A DNA stretch of 64,000 nucleotides, taken from positions 558,001-622,000 of the forward strand of contig NZ_FOIZ01000001.1 of the NCBI RefSeq assembly GCF_900109295.1. Reading direction: 5' to 3'. Numbering within the stretch: position 1 is the stretch's first letter; each line of letters opens with the position of its first letter. The stretch is from Cognatiyoonia koreensis. Lineage in GTDB: Bacteria; Pseudomonadota; Alphaproteobacteria; Rhodobacterales; Rhodobacteraceae. Made by a program: the position numbers and the translations under genes. Below the pieces are notes generated by a model. The model was not told where the DNA came from. It worked only from the letters and a program-made list of their open reading frames with translations, and did no database searches. This document shows, one piece after another, positions 36,089-45,517 of this stretch.

Positions 36089-37937
36089 CATCCGGCATCA
36101 GCACGCCGTGGGTCGTCTTGTCCCAATAAAACGGTTTCCACGTCAGTTCGACCAATCCCTTGTACACGGCGGCGACGGCCAGCGAAAAATATAACTGCAG
36201 TGTCGGGGCCCAGAACGCCAGCCTTGGCTTGCCCGCACGCCGCGCGCCGATGATGTAGATTGCGAGGTTGATCAAGCCCGCCGCGATGAATGCACCTGCA
36301 AGTCCCCAGATGACTGCCGGCGGGACGACGGCTTGCAGCGGATGCGGAATGCCCAGCGGCATCAGCCAGAATGACCAGACCACGGGTGCCAGCGCGAATT
36401 GCAGCAACGTCCCCAGAAACAGCAGTTGCACGCCGAAGAACCGCCATGCCCCAAGGTCGCGCCAAAGGGCGAACGGGTCACGCATATGGACGGCGTAGGT
36501 GATCGCATACCCCTTGAGCCAGCGCGAGCGCTGTTTGACCCATGGCCACATACGACCGTTCGCTTCTTCCTCGGTCACGGACGCCATGAATTCGGTCCGG
36601 TATCCCCGCCGCGCGAGTCTGACGCCAAGGTCCGCGTCTTCTGTCACGTTGTGCGCATCCCACCCGCCCAGTTTTTCAAGAACCGTGCGGCGGAAAAAGA
36701 GCGTCGTTCCTCCTAGTGGCACGACCAGTCCCAATTTCGCGAATCCGGGCAGGATCACACGAAACCAGCTGGCGTATTCGAGCGTGAAACAGCGGGTTAG
36801 CCAATTGGCAGTCGGGTTGTAGTAATCCAACGTGCCCTGGAGACAGGCGACGTCATGCGTGGCATTTGCAAAGTGATTGGCCACCGTGCGCAATTGGTCG
36901 GGGGCCGGTGCATCTTCGGCGTCATAGACCCCGATGATACTGCCATGCGCAAAGGTCATGGCGTAATTCAAGGCGCGGGGCTTGGTTTTCAGCGTGCCTT
37001 CGGGCACCGCGATGGGGCGCATCCAGGAAGGCAGCGCCACCGCATCAATGGCTTGCCGCGTTGTTGTATCGTTTGCTTCAAGAACCAGACAAACGTCAAG
37101 CAGGCTGCGCGGGTAGTCCAGGGCATCCAGCCGCCTGATCAGATGGGCGGTGATGTCACGTTCTTTATAGAGCGGGACGAGCAGCGTGATCGTTGGCAAC
37201 CGCACGGGAAGAGCGGCGGACCGGTGTTCCGTGCCAGATGCGGTTTTCCAACCCGCGATTGTCGCCGCAAGTTTCAGCGCTGTCGTGAGGATGACCAGCG
37301 CGCTGACAAGCAGACAGAAAAGCGCCGCCATGACAACCGGTGCAGTCAGCAGAGCTGCCCCGAGGAATGTCGCCATGCCAAAGACCCAGCGCTGTGCAAC
37401 GGCGCTGTTCCAGCAGCGTGAACTGTCCCTTTCAGGCAGTTGCGTTTCGGCGGCATGGGTCAGATGCGGGTCGCGTAATTGCCGCATCGCTTTTGCAAGC
37501 TGGGTCGGCGTTGTCAGCGCAAGGCGCACGGGCCCCAGATACGCCGCGAGCGCGTCGCGGTGGCGCATGAACCCGGCGACGCTGGTGCAAAGCACGACCG
37601 TCGCGGCACCCGCATTGCGCCAAGGCAACAGGCCGGTTTTCAGGATACGTTGTGCACCAAAGGCCGCGATCAGCCGTGGGTCTGGCGGGGCCGCGACAGG
37701 GTCGATCCGCAATGCATCAAAGGCCGTCGCCTGCGCGCTGCAAATTTCGTCTTCTGACAGGTGCCAGTCCGCGCAAAGCACTGTTTCAAGCGGCACATTC
37801 TGACGTTTCGCTGTCCACATCGCGGTAAGCAGATCATCGACGCAAAGCGTTCCGCGGTTCAAAAGTTCCTGCCCAAGCGGGGTAAATGCCACGGCACTGC
37901 TGGCCGTTGGCAAAGCGATGTTGGAAACCAGACCCAT
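36027..37937 (-). CDS. Membrane GT2 glycosyltransferase with N-terminal GspE-type domain
   Basis: About 636 residues. The N-terminal ~150 residues (LGQELLNRGTLCVDDLL, LCADWHLSEDEICSAQA) resemble the GspE/MshEN N-domain, which in other proteins binds c-di-GMP. Then come membrane segments and a processive GT2 domain with VPLYKE, DAEDAPAPDQL (DxD), TEDADLG and the QRSRWLKG (QxxRW) motif, and C-terminal membrane helices. This is the layout of beta-glycan synthases. ATG 37937 has GAAGG upstream; a GTG at 37958 would add seven residues. A diguanylate cyclase lies 3 kb away. Confidence 0.85.
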   Translation of the reverse strand: MGLVSNIALPTASSAVAFTPLGQELLNRGTLCVDDLLTAMWTAKRQNVPLETVLCADWHLSEDEICSAQATAFDALRIDPVAAPPDPRLIAAFGAQRILKTGLLPWRNAGAATVVLCTSVAGFMRHRDALAAYLGPVRLALTTPTQLAKAMRQLRDPHLTHAAETQLPERDSSRCWNSAVAQRWVFGMATFLGAALLTAPVVMAALFCLLVSALVILTTALKLAATIAGWKTASGTEHRSAALPVRLPTITLLVPLYKERDITAHLIRRLDALDYPRSLLDVCLVLEANDTTTRQAIDAVALPSWMRPIAVPEGTLKTKPRALNYAMTFAHGSIIGVYDAEDAPAPDQLRTVANHFANATHDVACLQGTLDYYNPTANWLTRCFTLEYASWFRVILPGFAKLGLVVPLGGTTLFFRRTVLEKLGGWDAHNVTEDADLGVRLARRGYRTEFMASVTEEEANGRMWPWVKQRSRWLKGYAITYAVHMRDPFALWRDLGAWRFFGVQLLFLGTLLQFALAPVVWSFWLMPLGIPHPLQAVVPPAVIWGLAGAFIAAGLINLAIYIIGARRAGKPRLAFWAPTLQLYFSLAVAAVYKGLVELTWKPFYWDKTTHGVLMPDATLPPRRPAHPASDGQQMPH

Positions 37938-38007
37938 ATGCACCTTCAAGTTGTTCACCCTGAAGATGCATGTCCCGCATTAATGTGGGGTTAACGTTGA
38001 TAAAGAA

Positions 38008-39153
38008 TTAAGCGGCCCGTTCCGCCATCGCGGCTGCGAAGCGTTCGAACAGATAGTAGCTGTCCATTGGTCCGGGGCTTGCCTCGGGGTGGTATTGCAC
38101 CGAAAACACCGGCCGGTCGGCCATGCGAATCCCGCAGTTCGATCCATCAAACAGGGATACATGGGTTTCGATCACACCCTCGGGCAGCGTTTGCGCATCA
38201 ACCGTGAACCCGTGGTTCATCGAGGTGATTTCAACCTTGCCCGTGTCATGGTCCTTTACCGGATGGTTCGCGCCGTGGTGGCCGTGGTTCATCTTGATCG
38301 TTTGCGCCCCAAGCGCCAGCGCCAGCATTTGATGGCCCAGACAAATCCCGAAGACAGGAATATCTTTATCCAAAACGCCTTGGATCATCGGCACGGCGTA
38401 TGCGCCTGTCGCGGCCGGATCCCCCGGGCCGTTCGACAGAAAGACACCGTCGGGGTTCAGCGCAAGCACATCTTCTGCCGTGGCAGACGCTGGCAGAACC
38501 GTTACGTCGCAACCCGCGGATGCAAGACAGCGCAGGATGTTGCGCTTTGCACCGTAGTCGATGGCGACAACCTTGTGCACGGGGTTGGTTTGCGGCTTGT
38601 AGCCTTCCGGCCATGCCCAGCGCATTTCGTTCCAGTGATAGGACTGTCTGCAGGTGACGGTCTTGGCAAGGTCGAGGCCTTCCAGCCCTGAAAATGCGCG
38701 AGCTGCCGCGACGAGCGCTTCGATATCGAAATTGCCATCCGGATCATGGGCAAGCGCAACATGTGGTGCGCCTTGTTGCCGGATCGCCCGTGTCAGCCGC
38801 CGTGTGTCGACACCGCCCATCCCGATGCGCCCGCGTTTGGCCAGGTACGTGGTCAGTTCGTCGGTCGCGCGCCAGTTTGAAGCATCCGTCGGATCCCACT
38901 TGACGATCATGCCATCTGCAACCGGGTCGGCGGTTTCATCGTCTTCGGGGTTCACGCCGGTGTTGCCGATATGCGGGAAGGTGAATGTCACGATCTGCCC
39001 GGCGTAGGACGGGTCGGTCATGATTTCCTGATACCCGGTCATCGCCGTATTAAAGCAGAGTTCCGCGACCGTTTGTCCGGTCGCCCCGAACCCCATCCCA
39101 TAGAAGATTGTTCCATCGGCGAGGGCAAGACAGGCTGTCGGTTTGGTTGGCAT
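38008..39153 (-). CDS. carA: Carbamoyl phosphate synthase small subunit
   Basis: Glutaminase subunit supplying ammonia to CarB for pyrimidine and arginine synthesis. It has the N-terminal FYGMGFGATG and NTAMTGYQEIMTDPSY block, then the triad glutamine amidotransferase domain with GICLGHQ (nucleophile Cys) and QYHPEASPGP (His/Glu). The ATG at 39153 has GGGGGA 8 bases upstream; ATGs at 39159 and 39222 are less well placed. It is divergent from the YqeY gene, a common alphaproteobacterial pairing. carB is not in the window. Confidence 0.97.
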   Translation of the reverse strand: MPTKPTACLALADGTIFYGMGFGATGQTVAELCFNTAMTGYQEIMTDPSYAGQIVTFTFPHIGNTGVNPEDDETADPVADGMIVKWDPTDASNWRATDELTTYLAKRGRIGMGGVDTRRLTRAIRQQGAPHVALAHDPDGNFDIEALVAAARAFSGLEGLDLAKTVTCRQSYHWNEMRWAWPEGYKPQTNPVHKVVAIDYGAKRNILRCLASAGCDVTVLPASATAEDVLALNPDGVFLSNGPGDPAATGAYAVPMIQGVLDKDIPVFGICLGHQMLALALGAQTIKMNHGHHGANHPVKDHDTGKVEITSMNHGFTVDAQTLPEGVIETHVSLFDGSNCGIRMADRPVFSVQYHPEASPGPMDSYYLFERFAAAMAERAA

Positions 39154-39255
39154 GTGCATTTCCCCCGCGGTTGCGCAAACTTGGCCGTGAATAGGCCCCT
39201 GTGCGGGGCGGGTCAAGGCCATAGAAACAAGGGATTGACGTTGCGTGCACTCTGC

Positions 39256-39284
39256 TTGTCAGTGCTGTGCGGCATGGCTATGGT
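39256..39284 (+). promoter_or_regulatory. Sigma-70-type promoter for the YqeY gene
   Basis: TTGTCA (39256-39261) and TATGGT (39279-39284) with a 17-base spacer lie 37 bases before the ATG at 39321. Confidence 0.4.
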
Positions 39285-39320
39285 GCGCCCTCGGGATACT
39301 GACATGGATAGGGACATCCA

Positions 39321-39782
39321 ATGGATATGCGCAGCCGGGTCAACGCGGCCCTCAAGGACGCGATGAAAGCAAAAGAAGCGGACCGCCTTGCGACGCTTCG
39401 GCTGATCAATGCCGCAATCAAGGACAAGGATATCGCCTTGCGTGGTACCGATCAGGAAGAAGAAGGCGTGAGCGATGCCGACGTTCTTGCGATCATGGGG
39501 CGCATGGTCAAGCAGCGTCAGGAAAGCGCGCGTGCCTATGAAGAAGGTGGCCGTCTGGAACTGGCCGAGAAAGAACTTGAGGAAATCAAGATCATCGAGG
39601 AATTCCTGCCAAAGCAGCTGGATGAAGACGAAGCCGCTGCCGCCGTTGATGCCGCGATCGCCGAAGTTGGTGCGGAAAATATTCGCGACATGGGCAAAGT
39701 CATGGCCGTGCTCAAGGGCAAGTACACAGGGCAGATGGATTTCGCCAAGACCGGCCCGATGGTGAAGGCCCGTTTGGGCTAG
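39321..39782 (+). CDS. GatB/YqeY-domain protein
   Basis: A 153-residue soluble helical protein. Recognisable segments are RVNAALKDAMKAKEADRLAT, LRLINAAIKDKDIA, KQRQESARAYEEGGR and a C-terminal GKVMAVLKGKY helix, matching the tRNA-binding tail domain of GatB as a free-standing protein. Its role in amidotransferase or tRNA metabolism is not established. It stops 11 bases before the converging DUF2244 gene. Confidence 0.93.
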   Translation: MDMRSRVNAALKDAMKAKEADRLATLRLINAAIKDKDIALRGTDQEEEGVSDADVLAIMGRMVKQRQESARAYEEGGRLELAEKELEEIKIIEEFLPKQLDEDEAAAAVDAAIAEVGAENIRDMGKVMAVLKGKYTGQMDFAKTGPMVKARLG

Positions 39783-39793
39783 GTCGCCCCTGG

Positions 39794-40285
39794 CTAAGGG
39801 CCTTTCAGGCTGCGTTTCAGATCACCATAAAGCGCGAGCCGTTCGGCTGAATCCAGAAAACTGCCAATTTCCACCTCGCGGTCACCGCCGCGCAGGGTGA
39901 TGTAGTTTTCAACCGGACCGCCTTTCGGGTGCAGATGCACACTGACCCAATAGCGGTTCGCCTTCCAATCTTGCCGTTCCCCGTCCGGATTGTGACGCGT
40001 CAGATGCGCGGTGTCGTCCGTCACCGTGAGTTCTTCAAGAACCTCGCCTCGTTTGTAGCTCACGTGCAGGGCATACCAGAGGCCACCGAGCATCATCGCG
40101 AAAAACGGCAGCAGGCCCCACAGGACAGCTGTCCCGATGACGACGAAAAGCGGCAGCGATATGATTGCCGCTGTTCCGCCGATAAACAGCACGAAGTCCT
40201 TGCGCAGCAAAGACCGGTACGGCCAGAGGCTGAGTTGCCAGTCCGGATTTGCGTGTGGCGGTTCTGATGACCATTCGTAAGGCAT
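39794..40285 (-). CDS. DUF2244 membrane protein
   Basis: 163 residues with two adjacent membrane segments (about 31-75, FVLFIGGTAAIISLPLFVVI and the following helix) after WQLSLWPYRSL, and a cytoplasmic domain with RYWVSVHLHPKGGPVENYITLRG shortened here to WVSVHLHPKGG. DUF2244 proteins are often found near cytochrome oxidase genes in alphaproteobacteria, consistent with ctaD 2.3 kb away. Function unknown. Confidence 0.87.
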   Translation of the reverse strand: MPYEWSSEPPHANPDWQLSLWPYRSLLRKDFVLFIGGTAAIISLPLFVVIGTAVLWGLLPFFAMMLGGLWYALHVSYKRGEVLEELTVTDDTAHLTRHNPDGERQDWKANRYWVSVHLHPKGGPVENYITLRGGDREVEIGSFLDSAERLALYGDLKRSLKGP

Positions 40286-40434
40286 ATAAAGGAATTATCC
40301 CGTTTCTGCTGCTTGGCAAATGCGCGAAGTCGTCGCGCTTTTGTCGCGTGCCTTGTTATGGCGATATGGCCGTTTCCTGCAATAAGGTGCAGGATGCGAA
40401 CCGGATGGGTTTGTCAAACGGGAGTGATTGCGCA

Positions 40435-41289
40435 ATGGACCGGATTGTCCTTCTGGGTGTCAAAGGCGGCCCCGCTGTCCGCAAGAACAGCCAGATGCCG
40501 ACGGCGTCGTTGTTGCAACTTGTTGGCCACAACATCGTTATCGACTGCGGGATCGGCGTCTCGCGCAGCTGTGTCGAGGCTGGCGTCTCGCTTTTGCAGA
40601 TCGACGTGATTTTCATCACGCACCTTCATTCGGATCATGTGCTGGAGCTTGGCCCTTTGCTTTATACGGCCTGGACCACTGGCCTGAACCGTCAGATCAC
40701 GGTCTACGGTCCCCCGGGGATTGCGGAATATTGGGATGGTTTTTTGCAATCCATGGCGTTCGATCAGCAGATACGTATTGCCGACGAAGGCCGTCAGCCC
40801 ATTCGTGACTTGGTTGCATTTCATGTCTTTGGAGAGGGCCCAGTTGCGAGCATTGATGAAATTGATGTTTCGGCCTTACGTGTGGACCACCCGCCGGTTA
40901 CCGATTGTTTTGCCCTGCGGTTCCAGACTGCGGACAAGAACGTCGTGTTTTCATCCGACACCTGCTATTTCCCGCCGCTTGCCGACTTTGCGAAAGCGGC
41001 TGATGTCCTCGTTCATGAGGCGATGCTGGTTGCGGGCGTGGACGCCCTTGTGCGCCGCACACCAGGTGCAGATCGCCTGCGCGCACATTTGATGGCGTCG
41101 CACACGCCAGCCGCCGATGTCGGACGTATTGCGGCGGATGCCGCTGTTAGGCGTCTCGTCTTGAACCATATGGTGCCGATTGACGATCCTGACTTCGGGG
41201 ATGCCGATTGGCTGGCCGAAGTTGCGAAGACCTATTCTGGCCCGGTGCAAGTGGGCAAAGATGGCATGGAGATCATCCTTAATCCCTGA
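40435..41289 (+). CDS. Metallo-beta-lactamase-fold hydrolase (RNase Z-like group)
   Basis: 284 residues. Metal-binding motifs are THLHSDHVLELG (HxHxDH), SSDTCYFPP with the bridging Asp, and a late LNHMVP His. The layout resembles the RNase Z/arylsulfatase (AtsA) group rather than beta-lactamases. There is no visible signal peptide from the chosen start. The ATG at 40435 has GGAG about 10 bases upstream; the longer frame from 40249 is antisense to DUF2244. The 3' end overlaps the converging QueC-like gene by 11 bases. Confidence 0.85.
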   Translation: MDRIVLLGVKGGPAVRKNSQMPTASLLQLVGHNIVIDCGIGVSRSCVEAGVSLLQIDVIFITHLHSDHVLELGPLLYTAWTTGLNRQITVYGPPGIAEYWDGFLQSMAFDQQIRIADEGRQPIRDLVAFHVFGEGPVASIDEIDVSALRVDHPPVTDCFALRFQTADKNVVFSSDTCYFPPLADFAKAADVLVHEAMLVAGVDALVRRTPGADRLRAHLMASHTPAADVGRIAADAAVRRLVLNHMVPIDDPDFGDADWLAEVAKTYSGPVQVGKDGMEIILNP

Positions 41290-42409
41290 CCATGCCAAGC
41301 CGTTTACGCAGCGCATAAAACAAGTTTGCGATTGCATAGGGCCGCTGGGTCTGAAGGCTCGCGTCGCGGAACGCAATGACAGCTGCGCGTAGTTCTGGGT
41401 CAGTGATGTAGGGCAGCATTTCCCCTGCACGGATCGGGGCACCGCGCGATTTCACGACCGATCGTTGTTTGGACAAAGCGGTGATTTGTTTGGCCAGATC
41501 GGGCATTGCCTTGAAGATCGGCGGGCAGGGCATGCCGCCACATTCGAAGGCAACACGTGTCATTACGCATTTCGAACACACGCCGCAGTTGCCCCCTTGC
41601 TCCTTCTGTGCGGCACACACGCCGATGTGGTTCAGAAAGCGGGCGTCTTTTTGAATGGCTTTGACCTTGTGGTATCGCGTTGTGTCTTTGCCGATGTAGT
41701 GCGTTGTATTCGTTCCGCTTCCGACATGGGTCCCGATCGCGAAATTGTTGCCCCACGGAAACCTGATCAGATCCTGTGCAATGGTTTTATCCGCCGCAAA
41801 TGCGACATCAGAAAATTGCGGACCAAGAAAATGCATGCAGGCTGCAAGTTGTCCGATGTGATGCATGCGCCAATCGAAACCGATACGACGCAGGTTCGTT
41901 TTTACGACCACTGGTTTGAGCCCGGCAATGTCAGACATCGCCGTGACCCGGTTCAGAAGTGTTTGGAACCCAACCTTATGGCTTGGCCGGTAATCCGCAC
42001 CGTGGACAACCATCGCGTGGGTGAATTCGATTTCCGCCTGCTTGCTGACCAATGCATAGGTGGAGTCAATCCCTGTGCTAAGGCACAGCGCTTTGATATC
42101 TCCCGTTGCAGGTTGATCAGGGACGATCGTGGTGGGGCGCACGCGATACGCCGTATCTTCGTTGCGGGCCATGCGATGAAATTCGCTGAGGTAGCCGCAA
42201 TTCTGCGTGGCCGTTTGCGTGACAGCCGCGTGCAAGGTGACGTCGGTTTCAAAGTTCTGCGCGATGACTTGCGCAGCAAAGGCGGCGAAATCCCAAACCA
42301 CGGGTGCGCGATGATCGGGGTGTGCGCATTGAAAATAGACACGTTTCGCGGGGTCCTTGCCGAAGATCAGATCGGCGCGACCCTTTTTGTATTTGACAGT
42401 GATATCCAT
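41279..42409 (-). CDS. QueC-like PP-loop ATPase with Cys4 zinc site, function unknown
   Basis: A 376-residue protein. CLSTGIDSTYAL at 109-120 matches the SGGxDS PP-loop of ATP-pyrophosphatases, and C265-x9-C275-x2-C278-x2-C281 matches the zinc cluster that closes QueC (7-cyano-7-deazaguanine synthase). The protein is about 60% longer than QueC, with extra N-terminal (1-105) and C-terminal (about 290-376) parts, so it is a paralogue rather than the housekeeping enzyme. No other queuosine or deazaguanine gene is adjacent. It may adenylate a carboxylate or amide on a small molecule or macromolecule. Confidence 0.7.
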   Translation of the reverse strand: MDITVKYKKGRADLIFGKDPAKRVYFQCAHPDHRAPVVWDFAAFAAQVIAQNFETDVTLHAAVTQTATQNCGYLSEFHRMARNEDTAYRVRPTTIVPDQPATGDIKALCLSTGIDSTYALVSKQAEIEFTHAMVVHGADYRPSHKVGFQTLLNRVTAMSDIAGLKPVVVKTNLRRIGFDWRMHHIGQLAACMHFLGPQFSDVAFAADKTIAQDLIRFPWGNNFAIGTHVGSGTNTTHYIGKDTTRYHKVKAIQKDARFLNHIGVCAAQKEQGGNCGVCSKCVMTRVAFECGGMPCPPIFKAMPDLAKQITALSKQRSVVKSRGAPIRAGEMLPYITDPELRAAVIAFRDASLQTQRPYAIANLFYALRKRLGMVRD

Positions 42410-42566
42410 AGAAATTGCCTACCTCTACTGTCGTTTTCTTCTGGGGCATTCATGGCCAACCAAAGCTGTAACGCATGGCGCAATTCGGACGAACGAGTCG
42501 ATGAACAGGCTCGCCGCAATTGGAGAGTTGTCAGGATTGCACGATGCATGTCCGACGAGGTACGAA

Positions 42567-42597
42567 AAAAGGGCCCGCTTTTGAAGCAGGCCCTTTT
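42567..42597 (-). terminator. Intrinsic terminator downstream of ctaD
   Basis: AAAAGGGCC (42567-42575) pairs with GGCCCTTTT (42589-42597), with an extra GC/GC pair inside. On the minus strand the stem is followed by a run of T. It lies 18 bases after the ctaD stop and upstream of the QueC-like gene on the same strand, separating the two transcripts. Confidence 0.8.
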
Positions 42598-42614
42598 CCA
42601 ACAAATCCAGCAGA

Positions 42615-44288
42615 TTAATGTGCGTGCTGCTTGTCCCAGTCAGACTGCTTTGGCAGCTGCTCGAACGTATGCTCTGGCGGCGGGGATGGGAGTGTCCATT
42701 CCAGCGTATCGGCATATTCGTTCCATGGGTTCGCCTCTGTGCACTTACGTCCCCAGATCAGCGCATAGAAGATCACGCCGATGAAGAAGAGGAACGAAGC
42801 AAACGACAGGAACGCGCCCCAAGAGGAGATGTAGTTCCAGTACGCGAAGGCTTCCGGATAGTCGATGTAGCGGCGTGGCATGCCCTGACGACCCAGGAAG
42901 TGCTGCGGGAAGAAGGTCACGTTCGCGCCGATGAACATCGCCCAGAAGTGCAGCTTGGCTGCCCATTCAGGATACATCTTGCCGGACATCTTGGGGAAGT
43001 AGAAGTAGATCCCCGCGAAGATACCGAACACAGCGCCCAACGACATCACGTAGTGGAAGTGCGCCACGACATAATAAGTGTCGTGATAAGCCCGGTCGAC
43101 GCCAGCCTGTGACAGGACGATCCCGGTCACACCGCCCACGGTGAAGAGGAACAGGAAGCCGAAGGCCCAAAGCATCGGTGCCTTGAATTCAACGGAGCCG
43201 CCCCACATCGTTGCAATCCACGAGAAGATTTTCACCCCTGTCGGGACCGCGATCACCATTGTCGCCAGCATGAAGTAGGACTGCTGTGTCAGTGACATGC
43301 CAACAGTATACATGTGGTGCGCCCAGACGACGAAGCCCAGAACACCGATTGCAACCATCGCATAGACCATCGGCAGGTAGCCGAAAATCGGCTTGCGCGA
43401 GAATGTCGCGATGATGTGGCTGATGATCCCGAATGCGGGGATGATGATGATATAGACTTCCGGGTGACCGAAGAACCAGAGAATGTGCTGGTACAGGATC
43501 GGATCGCCGCCGCCGGCCGGATCAAAGAAGGTTGTCCCAAAGTTCCGGTCTGTCAGCAGCATCGTAATCGCGCCGGCCAGGACAGGCAGGGCCAGAAGGA
43601 TCAGCCAGGCTGTGACGAAGATCGACCAGGAGAACAGCGGCACCTTGTGCAGTGTCATGCCCGGTGCGCGCATGTTCAGGAACGTCGTGATCATGTTGAT
43701 CGCGCCAAGGATCGAGGACGCACCCGACACGTGAACCGCGAAGATCGCCAAATCCATCGACATACCGGCTTCGGTCGTCGAAAGCGGTGGGTAGAGCACC
43801 CAACCCACGCCAGAACCAAGCTGTCCGTTGCCGCCCGGTGCAAGCATCGACGCAACGCCAAGGCCTGTACCTGCAACATACATCCAGAAAGACAGGTTGT
43901 TCATCCGCGGGAACGCCATGTCCGGCGCGCCGATTTGTAGCGGCATGAAGTAGTTACCAAAGCCGCCAAACAGCGCCGGAATAACCACGAAGAACATCAT
44001 CAGGACGCCGTGGTACGTGATCATCACATTCCAGAGGTGCCCGTTTGGCGTACATGGGTTTGCCGCATCGGCAATAAACCGTGCGCCTTCGACGCACATG
44101 TATTGCACGCCAGGTTCCATGAGCTCCAGTCGCATATACACCGTAAATGCAACCGAAATGAACCCGACGACACCTGAAACGAACAGGTACAGGATCCCGA
44201 TATCTTTGTGGTTTGTGGACATGAACCACCGGGTAAAGAAACCGCGGTTGTCTTCATGCTCGTGGCCGTGGATGGCTGCGTCTGCCAT
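42615..44288 (-). CDS. ctaD: Cytochrome c oxidase subunit I (aa3 type)
   Basis: The 557-residue catalytic subunit of the proton-pumping aa3 oxidase, with 12 membrane segments. Heme a ligand His93 is in [12 protein letters not shown]. The CuB/cross-linked Tyr and proton-channel Glu lie in [10 protein letters not shown], CuB histidines in [10 protein letters not shown], and the heme a/a3 histidines in [16 protein letters not shown] ribosome site (GAGGGAGA) precedes the ATG. Subunits II and III and the assembly genes are not adjacent, as is common in Rhodobacterales. Confidence 0.98.
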   Translation of the reverse strand: MADAAIHGHEHEDNRGFFTRWFMSTNHKDIGILYLFVSGVVGFISVAFTVYMRLELMEPGVQYMCVEGARFIADAANPCTPNGHLWNVMITYHGVLMMFFVVIPALFGGFGNYFMPLQIGAPDMAFPRMNNLSFWMYVAGTGLGVASMLAPGGNGQLGSGVGWVLYPPLSTTEAGMSMDLAIFAVHVSGASSILGAINMITTFLNMRAPGMTLHKVPLFSWSIFVTAWLILLALPVLAGAITMLLTDRNFGTTFFDPAGGGDPILYQHILWFFGHPEVYIIIIPAFGIISHIIATFSRKPIFGYLPMVYAMVAIGVLGFVVWAHHMYTVGMSLTQQSYFMLATMVIAVPTGVKIFSWIATMWGGSVEFKAPMLWAFGFLFLFTVGGVTGIVLSQAGVDRAYHDTYYVVAHFHYVMSLGAVFGIFAGIYFYFPKMSGKMYPEWAAKLHFWAMFIGANVTFFPQHFLGRQGMPRRYIDYPEAFAYWNYISSWGAFLSFASFLFFIGVIFYALIWGRKCTEANPWNEYADTLEWTLPSPPPEHTFEQLPKQSDWDKQHAH

Positions 44289-44356
44289 GTGGCTCTCCCT
44301 CGCGTTGGCTACCTCTGTCGATGGTCGAGTCGGACTGCGCCCATCGGTTTGGCATG

Positions 44357-44385
44357 CTTCTAGTGGACCCCTTGGGGTAGAGCAA
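44357..44385 (-). promoter_or_regulatory. Candidate ctaD promoter with a palindrome in the spacer
   Basis: On the minus strand, TTGCTC (44385-44380) and TAGAAG (44362-44357) are 17 bases apart. The spacer holds the perfect 12-base palindrome ACCCCTTGGGGT (44367-44378), placed where a repressor or activator dimer could act. It lies about 70 bases upstream of ctaD. Confidence 0.4.
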
Positions 44386-44431
44386 GATGCGAAGGGTCCG
44401 TAGACATGGGTAAAATTGGCGCAGGTGCCTT

Positions 44432-45517
44432 TCAGTCTTCCCAGTCTGTTCCGATGGGTTTGCGTGACCGATTCGTCTCTTCCGAGATCATTTCCTTGAC
44501 GTCTTCCTTTTCCTCGGCGTCAGCTTCCGGCACCGGATTTTCCGCCTTTGGTTCCGGCCCCAAGGTCAAGCGATAATACATCGGAAAGTGGTCTGACCCG
44601 ATTTTGCCCAGCCGATCCATCGAAATGAAGCGGAACCGCTGATCATGAAAGAGGTGATCCAGAGGCCAGCGAAAGACGGGATAGAACGCATTGAAAGTAT
44701 TGTAAAAACCGCGTCCAACACGGGGATCAAGAAGCCCTGATAGTCGCTGGAATCGCCGTGTTGTCGTTGACCAGGCCACATCGTTCAGGTCTCCCGATAC
44801 GATCGCGGGCAGCGGATGGGATTTCGCGAGCAGGCCGACCTTGGCAATTTCGCTGTCACGTCCAAGCGTATCGTGACTTGCAACAGGTGGTTCCGGGTGC
44901 ACGACATACAGGCGGAATTGCGACCCGTCCCGCAAGGTAACGTTCGCCTGAATCGATGGAACACCTTCCGTGACCAGATCCTTTACCTCTTTGTTGGACA
45001 GGTACAGTTTCGAGAACAGGCACATCCCGTAGCCTGTTTCCTTGGCGCAGATCACGCTGTCGTCATAGTGTTCGTTTAGCGGGGCAAGTGCCTCGATCCA
45101 GCGGTCATTCGTTTCCACAAGCATGAGGATATCGGGCTTGTATTCATCGACCATCCGCAAAACCGCGTCGTAATTGTCATTGGATTGCTTGACGTTCGCG
45201 GCAATCAGGCTGACTTCGCTTTCTTCATTACCGTCTGACCGATCTTCCGGTGGTCGTGATTGCCACGGCCAAAGTGGTGTGAACTTGGCGATAAAAAACG
45301 CATTCGTTACGGCCGAGAGGCCGAGGATTGTCGCGCCGAAGATCAGTGCTTTGCCCTCGAGCAGGTAAGGCAGCGCGACCAGCGCGGCCATGGCAAGCCA
45401 GAACCACTGAAGCCGCGGGAATGCCAGACCCCTGATGATTCCGTGTGGAATCTTGCTGAAAGGCGCAAGCGTGAAGGCCGCAATGATGACGACGATGGAC
45501 CAGCCGAGAATGCTCAT
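44432..45517 (-). CDS. Membrane-anchored endonuclease/exonuclease/phosphatase protein
   Basis: 361 residues. Three N-terminal membrane segments (about 1-85) are followed by an EEP domain with [26 protein letters not shown] (metal-binding Glu), [18 protein letters not shown] and [10 protein letters not shown]. The C-terminal tail is acidic and charged. This layout is common in alphaproteobacteria, and the substrate is unknown. Its ATG overlaps the lipB TGA by 4 bases, so it is translated from the lipB transcript. Confidence 0.87.
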   Translation of the reverse strand: MSILGWSIVVIIAAFTLAPFSKIPHGIIRGLAFPRLQWFWLAMAALVALPYLLEGKALIFGATILGLSAVTNAFFIAKFTPLWPWQSRPPEDRSDGNEESEVSLIAANVKQSNDNYDAVLRMVDEYKPDILMLVETNDRWIEALAPLNEHYDDSVICAKETGYGMCLFSKLYLSNKEVKDLVTEGVPSIQANVTLRDGSQFRLYVVHPEPPVASHDTLGRDSEIAKVGLLAKSHPLPAIVSGDLNDVAWSTTTRRFQRLSGLLDPRVGRGFYNTFNAFYPVFRWPLDHLFHDQRFRFISMDRLGKIGSDHFPMYYRLTLGPEPKAENPVPEADAEEKEDVKEMISEETNRSRKPIGTDWED

